A stretch of DNA of 9,852 bases from contig JADJZB010000017.1 in NCBI GenBank assembly GCA_016719485.1, positions 1 to 9,852 on the forward strand. The letters are read 5' to 3'. The DNA is from Holophagales bacterium (lineage in GTDB: Bacteria > Acidobacteriota > Thermoanaerobaculia > UBA5066). Numbering within the stretch: position 1 is the first letter of the stretch; every line of letters starts with the position of its first letter. Positions 1 to 5,398 of the stretch are shown piece after piece. The notes beneath the pieces were generated by a model, which saw only the letters and a program-made list of their open reading frames with translations, was not told the origin of the DNA and did no database searches. The position numbers and the translations under genes are program-made.

Positions 1-54
1 AACGTCTGGCATCAGCGGCGAGCGTAGCGAGTCCGCTGCATGCCGGGGTTAGGC
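1..54 (-). repeat. attC: attC site 1 (cut by window edge)
   Basis: Standard-type attC of the alkyltransferase-like cassette. The R''-side box (GCCTAAC on the minus strand) is at 48-54. The R' box is cut, and only its GTT (AAC on the plus strand, 1-3) is present. The stem arms GGCAT/ATGCC and CAGCGG/CCGCTG are intact and the central loop base is T. Confidence 0.93.
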
Positions 55-148
55 AGCGCTGACCGAAACCGGGGCGGGAAGTGCTGGCCGTGGTGCATGA
101 CGAACGACGTTGGTCTGGTGCCTTCGGCGGCGGTGAGATGCGGAGAAG

Positions 149-523
149 CTACGAGGTGGTGGCGGGTGTACGCGGGTGCCACTGATAACGGGCAAGGGAA
201 AGAACGCCCTGACGTGAAAACCGGACGCCCTCGCGTTGAAGCATGAGGCGCTGAAGCTGATCGTGGCCCATGCCGTCGGAACGCGGGCTGGTGCGACCCT
301 GAACATTGACGACGCGATGCCACGGGACGCTGCTGTGATCGGGAAGTGCGTGGAGGGCGTAGCCAACGAGGCGGGCGTGACGGGGAAGACCCGCGAGGAA
401 CGCGACCTGGCCGTAGGTGGCGACGCGGCCGCGCGGGATGCGCCGAACGACGGCGTAGATGAGGGAGTGCGTGGAGGAAGAGGAAGGCAAGGATGCGTGC
501 GGGCGATGCCTAACGTCTGGCAT
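149..523 (-). CDS. Alkyltransferase-like (ATL) protein, DNA repair
   Basis: This 124-codon gene encodes an MGMT-fold protein of the alkyltransferase-like family (YbaZ/Atl1 type). The wing and DNA-binding region is seen at about residues 28-60 (RGRVATYGQVA, then ARLVGYAL). The active-site motif is PWHRV at 67-71, where tryptophan replaces the cysteine of true O6-methylguanine methyltransferases (PCHRV). Family knowledge: such proteins cannot transfer alkyl groups. They bind and flip O6-alkylguanine and hand the lesion to nucleotide excision repair. Length matches the family (about 100-130 residues). The only ATG is inside the upstream attC (521-523) and reads M-P-D-V-R; there is no other in-frame ATG before the conserved core. 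An in-frame TTG at residue 12 is the alternative start, with no clear ribosome binding site. About 95 bp without a gene separate the TAG stop from attC site 1. Confidence 0.88.
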   Translation of the reverse strand: MPDVRHRPHASLPSSSSTHSLIYAVVRRIPRGRVATYGQVAFLAGLPRHARLVGYALHALPDHSSVPWHRVVNVQGRTSPRSDGMGHDQLQRLMLQREGVRFSRQGVLSLARYQWHPRTPATTS

Positions 524-565
524 CAGCGGCGAGCGAAGCGAGTCCGCTGCATGCCGGGGTTAGCC
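508..565 (-). repeat. attC: attC site 2
   Basis: Complete 58 bp standard site ending the cupin cassette. Boxes are at 508-514 (GTTAGGC on minus) and 559-565 (GGCTAAC on minus). The loop base is A instead of the usual T. Its L' arm provides the ATG used by the downstream ATL gene. Confidence 0.96.
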
Positions 566-596
566 TGCTGATAGTGGGTGTGAAGGAGAGGCACGG

Positions 597-926
597 TCAG
601 TCGACGATGAAGAGACGTGCGCCGGTCTTCGTGGAGGACCTGTGCGGCGCGACATCGTCGGAGACCTGGTAAGACGTGCCAGCTGAAAGGGTGTGGACGG
701 CGCCACCGTGGATCTCGGTGAGGAGCTCGCCTTCGAGGACGAACAGGATGTGGCCGCGTGAGCACCAATGGTCGGCAAGATAGCCCGGAGAGTAGGTGAC
801 GACGCGGACACGAACATCGCCGGCCTGAACGGTGCGCCAGGTCGCGACGCCGGAAACGCCGGGATGAGTGGTCTGCGGAACAGTGGACCAGTCGGTGACG
901 CCGAAAGGCACGCCCTCAATCTTCAT
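597..926 (-). CDS. DHCW-motif cupin-fold protein
   Basis: A 109-residue single-domain cupin of the small family named for its Asp-His-Cys-Trp motif. Here the order reads A-D-H-W-C (residues 51-55), followed by H59 and the strand E-G-E (65-67). A second cupin half ends with P-H-R-S-S-T (94-99) and the terminal F-I-V-D. The beta-strand pattern runs through the whole protein and its length is that of the family. His53, His59 and His95 are candidate metal ligands; the substrate is unknown. Start at ATG 926 rather than the upstream in-frame start at 986, because GGAG lies nine bases before it and homology begins at M-K-I-E-G. The leader of about 75 bp from attC site 3 shows no convincing promoter. 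The stop is TGA at 597-599, 31 bp before attC site 2. Confidence 0.9.
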   Translation of the reverse strand: MKIEGVPFGVTDWSTVPQTTHPGVSGVATWRTVQAGDVRVRVVTYSPGYLADHWCSRGHILFVLEGELLTEIHGGAVHTLSAGTSYQVSDDVAPHRSSTKTGARLFIVD

Positions 927-1001
927 GTCTTGGTTCTCCGAGTTACGGGAGGCTCCGCTTGATGCCCGGGGCGAAGTGACAACCACAGAGTTCCGTCAGC
1001 T

Positions 1002-1059
1002 GGCTAACGTCTGGCATCAGCGGCGAGCGTAGCGAGTCCGCTGCATGCCGGGGTTAGGC
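1002..1059 (-). repeat. attC: attC site 3
   Basis: Complete 58 bp standard site ending the frameshifted-gene cassette. Boxes are at 1002-1008 (GTTAGCC on minus) and 1053-1059. The TTAGCC after the crossover matches the GGCTAAC-side box of site 2, as expected when both bases belong to the cupin cassette. Confidence 0.96.
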
Positions 1060-1450
1060 GGCGCGCGGCTTTGAATGATTTCCAGATCGCCGTCGACGAA
1101 CCCGAAGGCGACAGCTTCAGCGGCCAAGAGGCGCCGCGCCCCGGACTGTCGGACTGGAGGTAGGTGTGGAGAAGCCCGCGCGAAGGTCTTGAGCGCCTTG
1201 TTCCAGGTTGAGCCCGCGTGGAGGTGACTGAGCACGAACACGGGCTCTCTGGCTGCGAACACTTCGGAACAGGGCCAGTCGGAGTCGTCTGGATCGAAGC
1301 GAGAACAGCCGACGAGCTCTGCGTGCCACTGGCCTGGGGCCTCGTAGAGGATCCGGCGCGGACCGCAATGGCCTCGGGCGCGACCGTGGCCCATGGGATG
1401 CTGTCCGCCCAATGTTGAAACTCCTGGATGCTGGCCGTCGAGGAAGGCAT
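1017..1450 (-). pseudogene. Hypothetical cassette protein with three apparent frameshifts
   Basis: No single frame reads as a protein, but a patchwork does. From the ATG at 1450 (GGAG seven bases upstream) frame 1 gives M-P-S-S-T-A-S-I-Q-E-F-Q-H-W-A-D-S-I. Near 1355-1363 the protein-like reading moves to a second frame (W-H-A-E-L-V-G-C-S-R-F-D-P-D-D-S-D-W). Near 1173-1182 it returns to frame 1 (G-L-L-H-T-Y-L-Q-S-D-S-P). Near 1129-1144 it moves again to frame 2 (A-E-A-V-A-F-G-F-V-D-G-D-L-E-I-I), which ends at the TGA inside attC site 3. The stitched product, about 140 residues, resembles small uncharacterised proteins with an F-D-P-D-D-x-D-W segment and a terminal G-F-V-D-G-D-L-E. All three shifts lie in G/C-rich runs. 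They may be real decay or base-calling errors. Function unknown. Confidence 0.6.
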
Positions 1451-1483
1451 CTCAAGTCTCCGGGTGAGTTGTGTGGGTCATCC

Positions 1484-1541
1484 GCCTAACGTCTGGCATC
1501 AGCGGCGAGCGTAGCGAGTCCGCTGCATGCCGGGGTTAGGC
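1484..1541 (-). repeat. attC: attC site 4
   Basis: Complete 58 bp standard site (boxes 1484-1490 and 1535-1541, loop base T). It ends the cassette that has no convincing gene and lies 34 bp upstream of the frameshifted gene's ATG. Confidence 0.96.
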
Positions 1542-1996
1542 GCCGCCGGTTGATTGAGGTGTCGGGTCTGGGCAGGCGACGCGGGCGGCTGGCGCAAGGC
1601 CGCGCTCGCGGTGCCAGCCGGGTCGGGACCAAGGGCCCGGCAGGTGGGCCTCATCGCTGCGTTGTATGCGGAGGCGAAGGATGGGCGGCTGATTGAGAAG
1701 AGCACGGCGGCCGGTGCGGACGAGCGAGGCCGAGCGACGGCGAAGGAGCGGGCGCACGACCGTGGCGGAAAGCGGCCCGTCTGAAGAAGTGAACGGCGCC
1801 GGACGCGATGGCTCGCGCGGCGGCGAGCGACCCTGACGTTCAGGCGATTTTCGCGGCGTTCGTCCGATCGAGCGAGAACTGGCCGACGCCGGGTGGAGGC
1901 CGAGTCGGGGTGGCCGGCATGAGCGAGGGCCGCTGCGAGGAGGCAGGGGAGCTGGCCGCGGAAGCCGGAACAAGAGTCGTGTCGCTGGCGAAGGGC
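1542..1996. other. Cassette body with no convincing gene
   Basis: This 455 bp cassette interior has no credible minus-strand gene. The long minus-strand readings are rich in Pro, Arg and Ser, lack a start near the attC and match nothing I recognise. On the plus strand, against the array, two readings look somewhat more protein-like: 1554-1784 (TTG start) contains V-G-L-I-A-A-L-Y-A-E-A-K-D-G-R-L-I-E-K, and 1808-2002 (ATG start) contains P-D-V-Q-A-I-F-A-A-F-V-R. Neither has a clear ribosome binding site. They are in different frames and could be one frameshifted gene, two small genes in reverse orientation, or antisense shadows. The cassette may also be non-coding. Confidence 0.5.
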
Positions 1997-2002
1997 GCCT
2001 AA
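1808..2002 (+). CDS. Possible small reverse-oriented ORF (weak)
   Basis: A 64-codon plus-strand reading from ATG to the TAA in the R box of attC site 5. Its composition is ordinary for a GC-rich soluble protein (Ala, Gly, Glu, Asp, Val), with G or C at most third positions. It has no recognisable motif, no ribosome binding site and no match I know. Reverse-oriented genes do occur in integron cassettes, but several strong minus-strand genes in this window also leave protein-like antisense readings, so the composition is weak evidence. Confidence 0.2.
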   Translation: MARAAASDPDVQAIFAAFVRSSENWPTPGGGRVGVAGMSEGRCEEAGELAAEAGTRVVSLAKGA

Positions 2003-2054
2003 CGTCAGGGTTCAGCGGCGAGCGCAGCGAGTCCGCTGCAACCCGAGGTTAGAC
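1997..2054 (-). repeat. attC: attC site 5 (GGGTT/AACCC stem variant)
   Basis: Complete 58 bp variant site belonging to the left copy of the duplicated gene-less cassette. Boxes are at 1997-2003 and 2048-2054 (GTCTAAC on minus). The outer stem is GGGTT/AACCC instead of GGCAT/ATGCC, with pairing kept on both arms. The loop base is C. It shares this stem with site 18. Confidence 0.95.
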
Positions 2055-2439
2055 CACGGCGGGCGTGAGAGGAGACGGAAGCTCCGGCGCGGCTTTGCTG
2101 GCGGCACGTTTTGAATGCGGGTGCTGAGCCGCCCGAGTGAACCGCGATGTGACCGGGACCGACGACCCCTGAGAAGCACGGAGATGAACCCGGCTCGGGC
2201 GGCGGCGCCCGGTGAGGGAAGGAGCGATGTGCCAGAGACGGGAAGCGCCGGAGCCCAGGAAGCTGGGAGGGACTTTGCTGGGCGGGTCAGGAGCGTGTCG
2301 GCACGCCACGGTGGTGTTGAAGGCGCGGTCCTTCCGGCGACGACCGAAAGCCGCAAGGCCGGGAAGTGTCTCGGCACCGACGCCGCTGGCGAACACGTTG
2401 GCGTCTGTCGGATTCATGGATGAAAAGCCTTGGGTCTAA
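2003..2439 (-). repeat. Duplicated gene-less cassette, left copy
   Basis: A 437 bp cassette (crossover to crossover, including attC site 5) that is a diverged copy of the cassette at 9396-9831 in the same orientation. Both begin on the minus strand with T-T-A-G-A-C-C-C-A-A-G-G-C and carry the same variant attC stem. Scattered substitutions and three single-base indels separate them; two of the indels alternately move and restore the frame. The minus frame from the shared ATG at 2417 (M-N-P-T-D-A-N-V) stays open to 2049 in this copy, but gives a Pro/Ser/Arg-rich product with no globular look. In the other copy the indels shift that frame. I read both as non-coding or RNA-encoding rather than protein-coding. 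Confidence 0.8.
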
Positions 2440-2491
2440 CGTCTGGCATCAGCGGCGAGCGTAGCGAGTCCGCTGCATGCCGGGGTTAGGC
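2434..2491 (-). repeat. attC: attC site 6
   Basis: Complete 58 bp standard site ending the YcxB-like cassette. Its R' on minus is GTTAGAC (2434-2440). The TTAGAC part belongs to the downstream gene-less cassette, which explains why site 19, upstream of the other copy, shows the same bases. Confidence 0.96.
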
Positions 2492-2974
2492 CGCGGGCTG
2501 CCCTTGCGCGCCGATGCGAGATGCGATGAAAGTCTGTGCTTCTTCGGTGAGGTCGGCCAGTGGAAGGGTCATGAACTGGCCCTTTCCAATGATGAGGAGC
2601 CAGAAGTCGGAGAACCGCCAGAGGCCGGTGAATGTGGACCAAGGAGCAGAGAACGAGCCAGCCTGAGAGGACGCGATGAGCTCTGACTCGGTGAGCTGAA
2701 GGACGGCGTGCGGCTGCTGCATGCGTGCGAGCTTCGCCATGCCTTGGCGATAGTGGAGAACGTAGAGCCCGATGAGCAGAAGGATGAGGACGGCGACAGC
2801 GCCGGAGACCGCACCCGCCAGCCATGAGCCGGGCTCGGTGAGGACGAGGAACATGGCTGCGGCGACAAGGCCTGCAAGAGCCACAAGGGTGCCCGTTCCG
2901 AAGCCGCGACGCAGGTACGCGAAAACCGAACGCCGGACGAGGGCGGGAGAGTAGTGAAGGGTGACTGTCAGCAT
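2486..2974 (-). CDS. YcxB-like membrane protein
   Basis: A 162-residue protein with two adjacent membrane helices (about residues 26-46 and 53-74) followed by a C-terminal beta-rich domain (about 90-155). The C-terminal pattern is that of YcxB-like proteins: a strand ending in a W-S-T-F-T segment (112-116), then F-W-L-L-I-I-G-K (124-131), a short loop and M-T-L-P-L (135-139), then a helix with F-I-A-S-R-I. Function of the family is unknown; it sits in the inner membrane with the C-terminal domain probably cytoplasmic. ATG at 2974 lies only ten bases from the R' box of attC site 7 and has no clear Shine-Dalgarno sequence. The stop is the TAA inside the R'' box of attC site 6, so the gene fills the cassette completely. 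Confidence 0.78.
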   Translation of the reverse strand: MLTVTLHYSPALVRRSVFAYLRRGFGTGTLVALAGLVAAAMFLVLTEPGSWLAGAVSGAVAVLILLLIGLYVLHYRQGMAKLARMQQPHAVLQLTESELIASSQAGSFSAPWSTFTGLWRFSDFWLLIIGKGQFMTLPLADLTEEAQTFIASRIGAQGQPAA

Positions 2975-2984
2975 AGCGAGAGCT

Positions 2985-3042
2985 GCCTAACGTCTGGCAT
3001 CAGCGGCGAGCGTAGCGAGTCCGCTGCATGCCGGGGTTAGGC
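2985..3042 (-). repeat. attC: attC site 7
   Basis: Complete 58 bp standard site (boxes 2985-2991 and 3036-3042, loop base T). It ends the membrane-protein cassette 2991-3527 and supplies that gene's TAA. Confidence 0.96.
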
Positions 3043-3498
3043 AGGCGGAACGGTGGCGTGGGAGTGCCGGACCCTCTTGGCGAGGCTGTTGAAGGCCTTC
3101 GCGAGGAACCACCACTGCGCAGATGAAAGGCCGAGAAAGAGGGTGGCTGTGAGCCACGAACGCAGCCACGGGGGCAAGGACTGAAGAGGGATCCGCGCGG
3201 TGGAGGTGGCGAGGACTGTCAGGATCAGTGAGGGAGTGTCGTGGACGGTGAGTGTCTTGAGCCAGACGGGGAAGTAGAAGGGATGCCACAGGCGCTCAGC
3301 GACGAATGCGGTTCCGAGGGGCTGCTGTGAGATTGCGATCGAGATTCCCCGGCCGCCGGGAAGGCAGTGGGATTCCTCGGGGCGGATACGGTATTTGCGT
3401 GATTCGGAGCGGGGCACGGCGGGCTGAAGCGCGACGACCACCACGAGGACGATGGCGTGGACGATCACGAGGATACGAGGGAGGCGATCAGATGTCAT
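3037..3498 (-). CDS. Hypothetical membrane protein
   Basis: A 153-residue protein I cannot assign to a family. Residues 8-24 form a strongly hydrophobic N-terminal helix (I-L-V-I-V-H-A-I-V-L-V-V-V-V). A polar stretch with a Cys (about 30-50) follows, then an aromatic segment W-H-P-F-Y-F-P-V-W (71-79), a moderately hydrophobic region (89-98) and a last helix (about 114-134) rich in Trp and Phe. The tail is basic. The layout suggests an integral membrane protein with a small exported loop. ATG at 3498 has no clear ribosome binding site and is 24 bp from attC site 8. The stop is the TAA of the R'' box of attC site 7. Confidence 0.75.
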   Translation of the reverse strand: MTSDRLPRILVIVHAIVLVVVVALQPAVPRSESRKYRIRPEESHCLPGGRGISIAISQQPLGTAFVAERLWHPFYFPVWLKTLTVHDTPSLILTVLATSTARIPLQSLPPWLRSWLTATLFLGLSSAQWWFLAKAFNSLAKRVRHSHATVPPA

Positions 3499-3521
3499 AG
3501 ACGGTGTGATGTGCGGCGCCT

Positions 3522-3578
3522 GCCTAACCGTGGCGTCAGCGGCGAGCGAAGCGAAGTCCGCTGCACGCAGGGTTAGGG
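3522..3578 (-). repeat. attC: attC site 8 (GCGT/ACGC stem variant)
   Basis: Complete 57 bp variant belonging to the toxin-antitoxin cassette. Boxes are at 3522-3528 and 3572-3578. The outer stem is GCGT/ACGC and the loop has an extra A (GCGAAG). The L-box core CAGCGG/CCGCTG is unchanged. Confidence 0.93.
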
Positions 3579-3589
3579 TGCGCTTGCCG

Positions 3590-3883
3590 CTACCGCTGGG
3601 AAAGGGTCTTGGCGACGATGTGAGGAGCGGCAGCGGCGACCCGGAGAAGAGCTTGAGCGGGGCCCTCGGGGCGCCGGCGACCCTGCTCCCAGTTCTGGAG
3701 CGTGGAAACGCTGACCCCGATCATCAGGGCGAACTGCGACTGCGACTTGCCGAGGCGAGCGCGGATGGCCTTGACGTCCGTGGGGGTGAAGTAGAAGACG
3801 CGCGAGGGCTTGGCCTCGCCGCGACGAATGCGACCGGCCTCGCGAACGCTTTCGAGCAGCTCTTCAAACAGGGCCTTCTTCAT
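3590..3883 (-). CDS. HigA/NadS-like antitoxin, XRE helix-turn-helix
   Basis: A 97-residue protein with an N-terminal helical segment (1-30, L-F-E-E-L-L-E-S-V) and an XRE-type helix-turn-helix at about residues 35-85. The key segment is L-G-K-S-Q-S-Q-F-A, then V-S-V-S-T-L-Q-N-W-E-Q-G-R-R-R-P, typical of antitoxins paired with HigB-2/RelE-like toxins. It neutralises the toxin encoded immediately upstream and should repress the shared promoter. Its ATG overlaps the toxin's TGA by four bases (ATGA, 3880-3883), and GGAG lies five bases before it inside the toxin gene, so the two are translationally coupled. The stop is TAG at 3590, 11 bp before attC site 8. Toxin-first order is the normal higBA arrangement. 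Confidence 0.93.
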   Translation of the reverse strand: MKKALFEELLESVREAGRIRRGEAKPSRVFYFTPTDVKAIRARLGKSQSQFALMIGVSVSTLQNWEQGRRRPEGPAQALLRVAAAAPHIVAKTLSQR

Positions 3884-4197
3884 GAGAACTCCAGTTCTGC
3901 CAGCTTGCGAAGAGCGCGGAGCTGGCCGGGAGCAAGGTCGTCGCGCTCGCTCTTGGGAAAGGCGTAGAGCATGAAGAAGACCTCAGGCTCGGCCTCCCAG
4001 AAGTAGAGGATCCGGGCGCCACCCCGTTTACCCCGACCGGGCACCGCCCACCGCACTTTCCGGATGCCGCCGCCACCCGGAATGACGGCGCCCAGTTGCG
4101 GCCGGGTGATGAGGGCTGTCTGAAGGGCGCGATAGTCATCGTCGTTGATGAGATCCGCGATGACCCTGGAGAAGACCTTGGTCTCGACGAACCGCAC
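3880..4197 (-). CDS. HigB/RelE-like toxin (mRNA interferase family)
   Basis: A 105-residue RelE-superfamily toxin of the HigB-2 type. It starts V-R-F-V-E-T-K-V-F-S and then shows the conserved run G-G-G-G-I-R-K-V-R-W (41-50), G-K-R-G-G-A-R-I-L-Y-F (56-66), F-F-M-L-Y-A-F-P-K-S-E (74-84) and a final L-A-E-L-E. The basic residues and the two glycine-rich strands are those of the ribosome-dependent RNase fold. I chose the GTG at 4195-4197 because it matches the family's N-terminus and lies six bases after a good -10 box. Upstream in-frame starts exist (GTG at residue -6; a frame from within attC site 9), but they lie in the promoter. Toxin-antitoxin cassettes usually carry their own promoter and act to retain large integron arrays. 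Confidence 0.92.
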   Translation of the reverse strand: MRFVETKVFSRVIADLINDDDYRALQTALITRPQLGAVIPGGGGIRKVRWAVPGRGKRGGARILYFWEAEPEVFFMLYAFPKSERDDLAPGQLRALRKLAELEFS

Positions 4198-4203
4198 GGC
4201 TCG

Positions 4204-4232
4204 ATTATCCGCCACTGACGGATAGCCCGCAA
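4204..4232 (-). promoter_or_regulatory. Promoter and operator of the toxin-antitoxin cassette
   Basis: On the minus strand a -35-like TTGCGG (4227-4232) is 17 bp from a -10 box GATAAT (4204-4209, five of six consensus bases). A perfect inverted repeat TATCCG-N7-CGGATA (4206-4224) overlaps the -10 and the spacer, a natural operator for autorepression by the antitoxin. The predicted transcription start falls on or next to the GTG at 4197, so the toxin mRNA may be leaderless. The -35 match is weak (three of six), so promoter strength is uncertain. Confidence 0.65.
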
Positions 4233-4245
4233 CTGACCCGCAGCA

Positions 4246-4302
4246 GCCTAACCGTGGCTTCAGCGGCGAGCGCAGCGAAGTCCGCTGCAAGCCGGGTTAG
4301 GT
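4246..4302 (-). repeat. attC: attC site 9 (GGCTT/AAGCC stem variant)
   Basis: Complete 57 bp variant belonging to the four-helix membrane-protein cassette. Boxes are at 4246-4252 and 4296-4302 (ACCTAAC on minus). The outer stem is GGCTT/AAGCC, and the loop has the same extra A as site 8. Confidence 0.93.
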
Positions 4303-4402
4303 GGCATGGACGGGGCACAAGCGGCACGGCCTGGGTGGGCGCTGCTCGTGTGCCGGGAGGGACGGGCGGACCGTGGGCCCGCGGAGTGGTGGCCGACCTG
4401 CG

Positions 4403-4780
4403 TTATCCGGCCTGGGCCCAGCGGGACGGAGCTGGACGGGAGAGAGGAACTGTGACGAGGTTCAGCAGTGCACCGACGGCGAGGAGGGCGCCGAGACGCC
4501 ACGCATGGCCAAGCAAGCCGACAGAGTGGACACCCGGCGAGAAGAGGACCGCGACGTACAGGGCCATCGAGGAGATGGCGAAGGCGACAAAGCCGACCGT
4601 GAACCGCTGCGACATGGGCACGATGCCGTCGGCCCTGATTGCGACGACGGTGCCGAGGACGACACCCGCCCAGGGCAGGAGGATGTACTTGCCCGGAGTG
4701 AAGAAGGTGTGGCTGAGGGCGAGTACGAGACCGCCGAGAAGGCCGAGTGCGAGGGCCAGCGACAGAGAGCGACGGTTCAT
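4403..4780 (-). CDS. Small four-helix membrane protein
   Basis: A 125-residue very hydrophobic protein with four predicted membrane helices at about residues 5-23, 32-49, 60-80 and 87-108, joined by short loops and ending in a short polar tail. No family recognised; no catalytic motif is visible. The start is well supported: ATG at 4780 has AAGGAG six bases upstream, one of the best ribosome binding sites in the window. The 55 bp before it to attC site 10 has no convincing promoter. After the TAA at 4403-4405 about 100 bp carry no gene before attC site 9, so unlike several neighbours the stop is not supplied by the attC. Confidence 0.82.
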   Translation of the reverse strand: MNRRSLSLALALGLLGGLVLALSHTFFTPGKYILLPWAGVVLGTVVAIRADGIVPMSQRFTVGFVAFAISSMALYVAVLFSPGVHSVGLLGHAWRLGALLAVGALLNLVTVPLSRPAPSRWAQAG

Positions 4781-4835
4781 CTGTGTCTCCTTCGGTTCAC
4801 GGGTCTACCCGACAAGTATGTCACCAGACGCTGCC

Positions 4836-4893
4836 ACCTAACGTCTGGCATCAGCGGCGAGCGTAGCGAGTCCGCTGCATGCCGGGGTTAGGC
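4836..4893 (-). repeat. attC: attC site 10
   Basis: Complete 58 bp standard site ending the CxCxxC-protein cassette. R' on minus is GTTAGGT (4836-4842), whose TTAGGT matches the ACCTAAC box of site 9: both belong to the same cassette. Confidence 0.96.
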
Positions 4894-4897
4894 CGCG

Positions 4898-5323
4898 TTA
4901 AGCGGGCTCGGGAGCGGAAAGGCCCCAGGGAACCTCAACTGGGATGGACATCTCGACCACTGAGAGATCCGCGAACGACGGAGGCAGGGGGTACGTACGA
5001 GGTCGAAACGTTATGTCGTCCGCGGGTGCATCGGGACACGCGCGAATCTCGCCGACAAAGTGGAAGAGGACGATGTAGAGCCGATACCCGGGCTGTATTG
5101 GGCCCAGGTCGGTGACGTGGCTTTCCCGATGGTCGGGGATGCTGAGCTGCCGCAGCAGGGCTCTGGTGGTCGGGTCATAGAGCGCCGGTCGAGCGGTGGC
5201 GAAGTTGAGGCAAGTGTCACATGCACAGAGCTCGGCGCCCGGCACGCCTGCATTCGCCTGCGCCCGGCCGGTCGCCACGGGATCGCAGGAAAGCGACCAG
5301 CCGCGAAAGGAAATGTCAGTCAT
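4898..5323 (-). CDS. Hypothetical protein with CxCxxC motif
   Basis: A 141-residue soluble protein I recognise only as a type of uncharacterised protein common in environmental genomes. It opens with G-W-S-L-S-C-D-P (8-15) and has the cysteine cluster C-A-C-D-T-C-L-N-F at 33-41, which could bind zinc or another metal together with Cys13. The middle has L-Y-I-V-L-F-H-F-V-G-E-I, and the C-terminal part ends in V-E-V-P-W-G-L. No signal peptide or membrane helix. ATG at 5323 is preceded by GGAG six bases upstream. The same frame stays open upstream to an ATG inside attC site 11 (5354-5356), which would add 11 residues, so two starts are possible; the internal one has the better ribosome site. The TAA lies four bp from attC site 10. 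Confidence 0.82.
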   Translation of the reverse strand: MTDISFRGWSLSCDPVATGRAQANAGVPGAELCACDTCLNFATARPALYDPTTRALLRQLSIPDHRESHVTDLGPIQPGYRLYIVLFHFVGEIRACPDAPADDITFRPRTYPLPPSFADLSVVEMSIPVEVPWGLSAPEPA

Positions 5324-5340
5324 GCAGATCTCCGGGAGCG

Positions 5341-5398
5341 GCCTAACGTCTGGCATCAGCGGCGAGCGGAGCGAGTCCGCTGCATGCCGGGGTTAGGC
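5341..5398 (-). repeat. attC: attC site 11
   Basis: Complete 58 bp standard site (boxes 5341-5347 and 5392-5398) with loop base G, the only such copy. It ends the nuclease-like cassette and contains both that gene's TGA stop and an overlapping ATG (TGATG, 5354-5358) in frame with the next gene. Confidence 0.96.

Noticed and set aside
908..1001. Promoter for the cupin gene, from a TTGTCA in the leader
   Set aside because: No acceptable -10 box lies 15-19 bp downstream of it.
2049..2417. 122-codon minus-strand gene M-N-P-T-D-A-N-V in the duplicated cassette
   Set aside because: The frame is broken by single-base indels in the second copy and the product is Pro/Ser/Arg-rich with no globular pattern, so it is not called as a gene.
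3452..3967. Long plus-strand reading across the membrane-protein start, attC site 8 and the antitoxin
   Set aside because: It is antisense to the well-supported antitoxin and crosses a cassette boundary; its sensible-looking composition is a shadow of the real codons.
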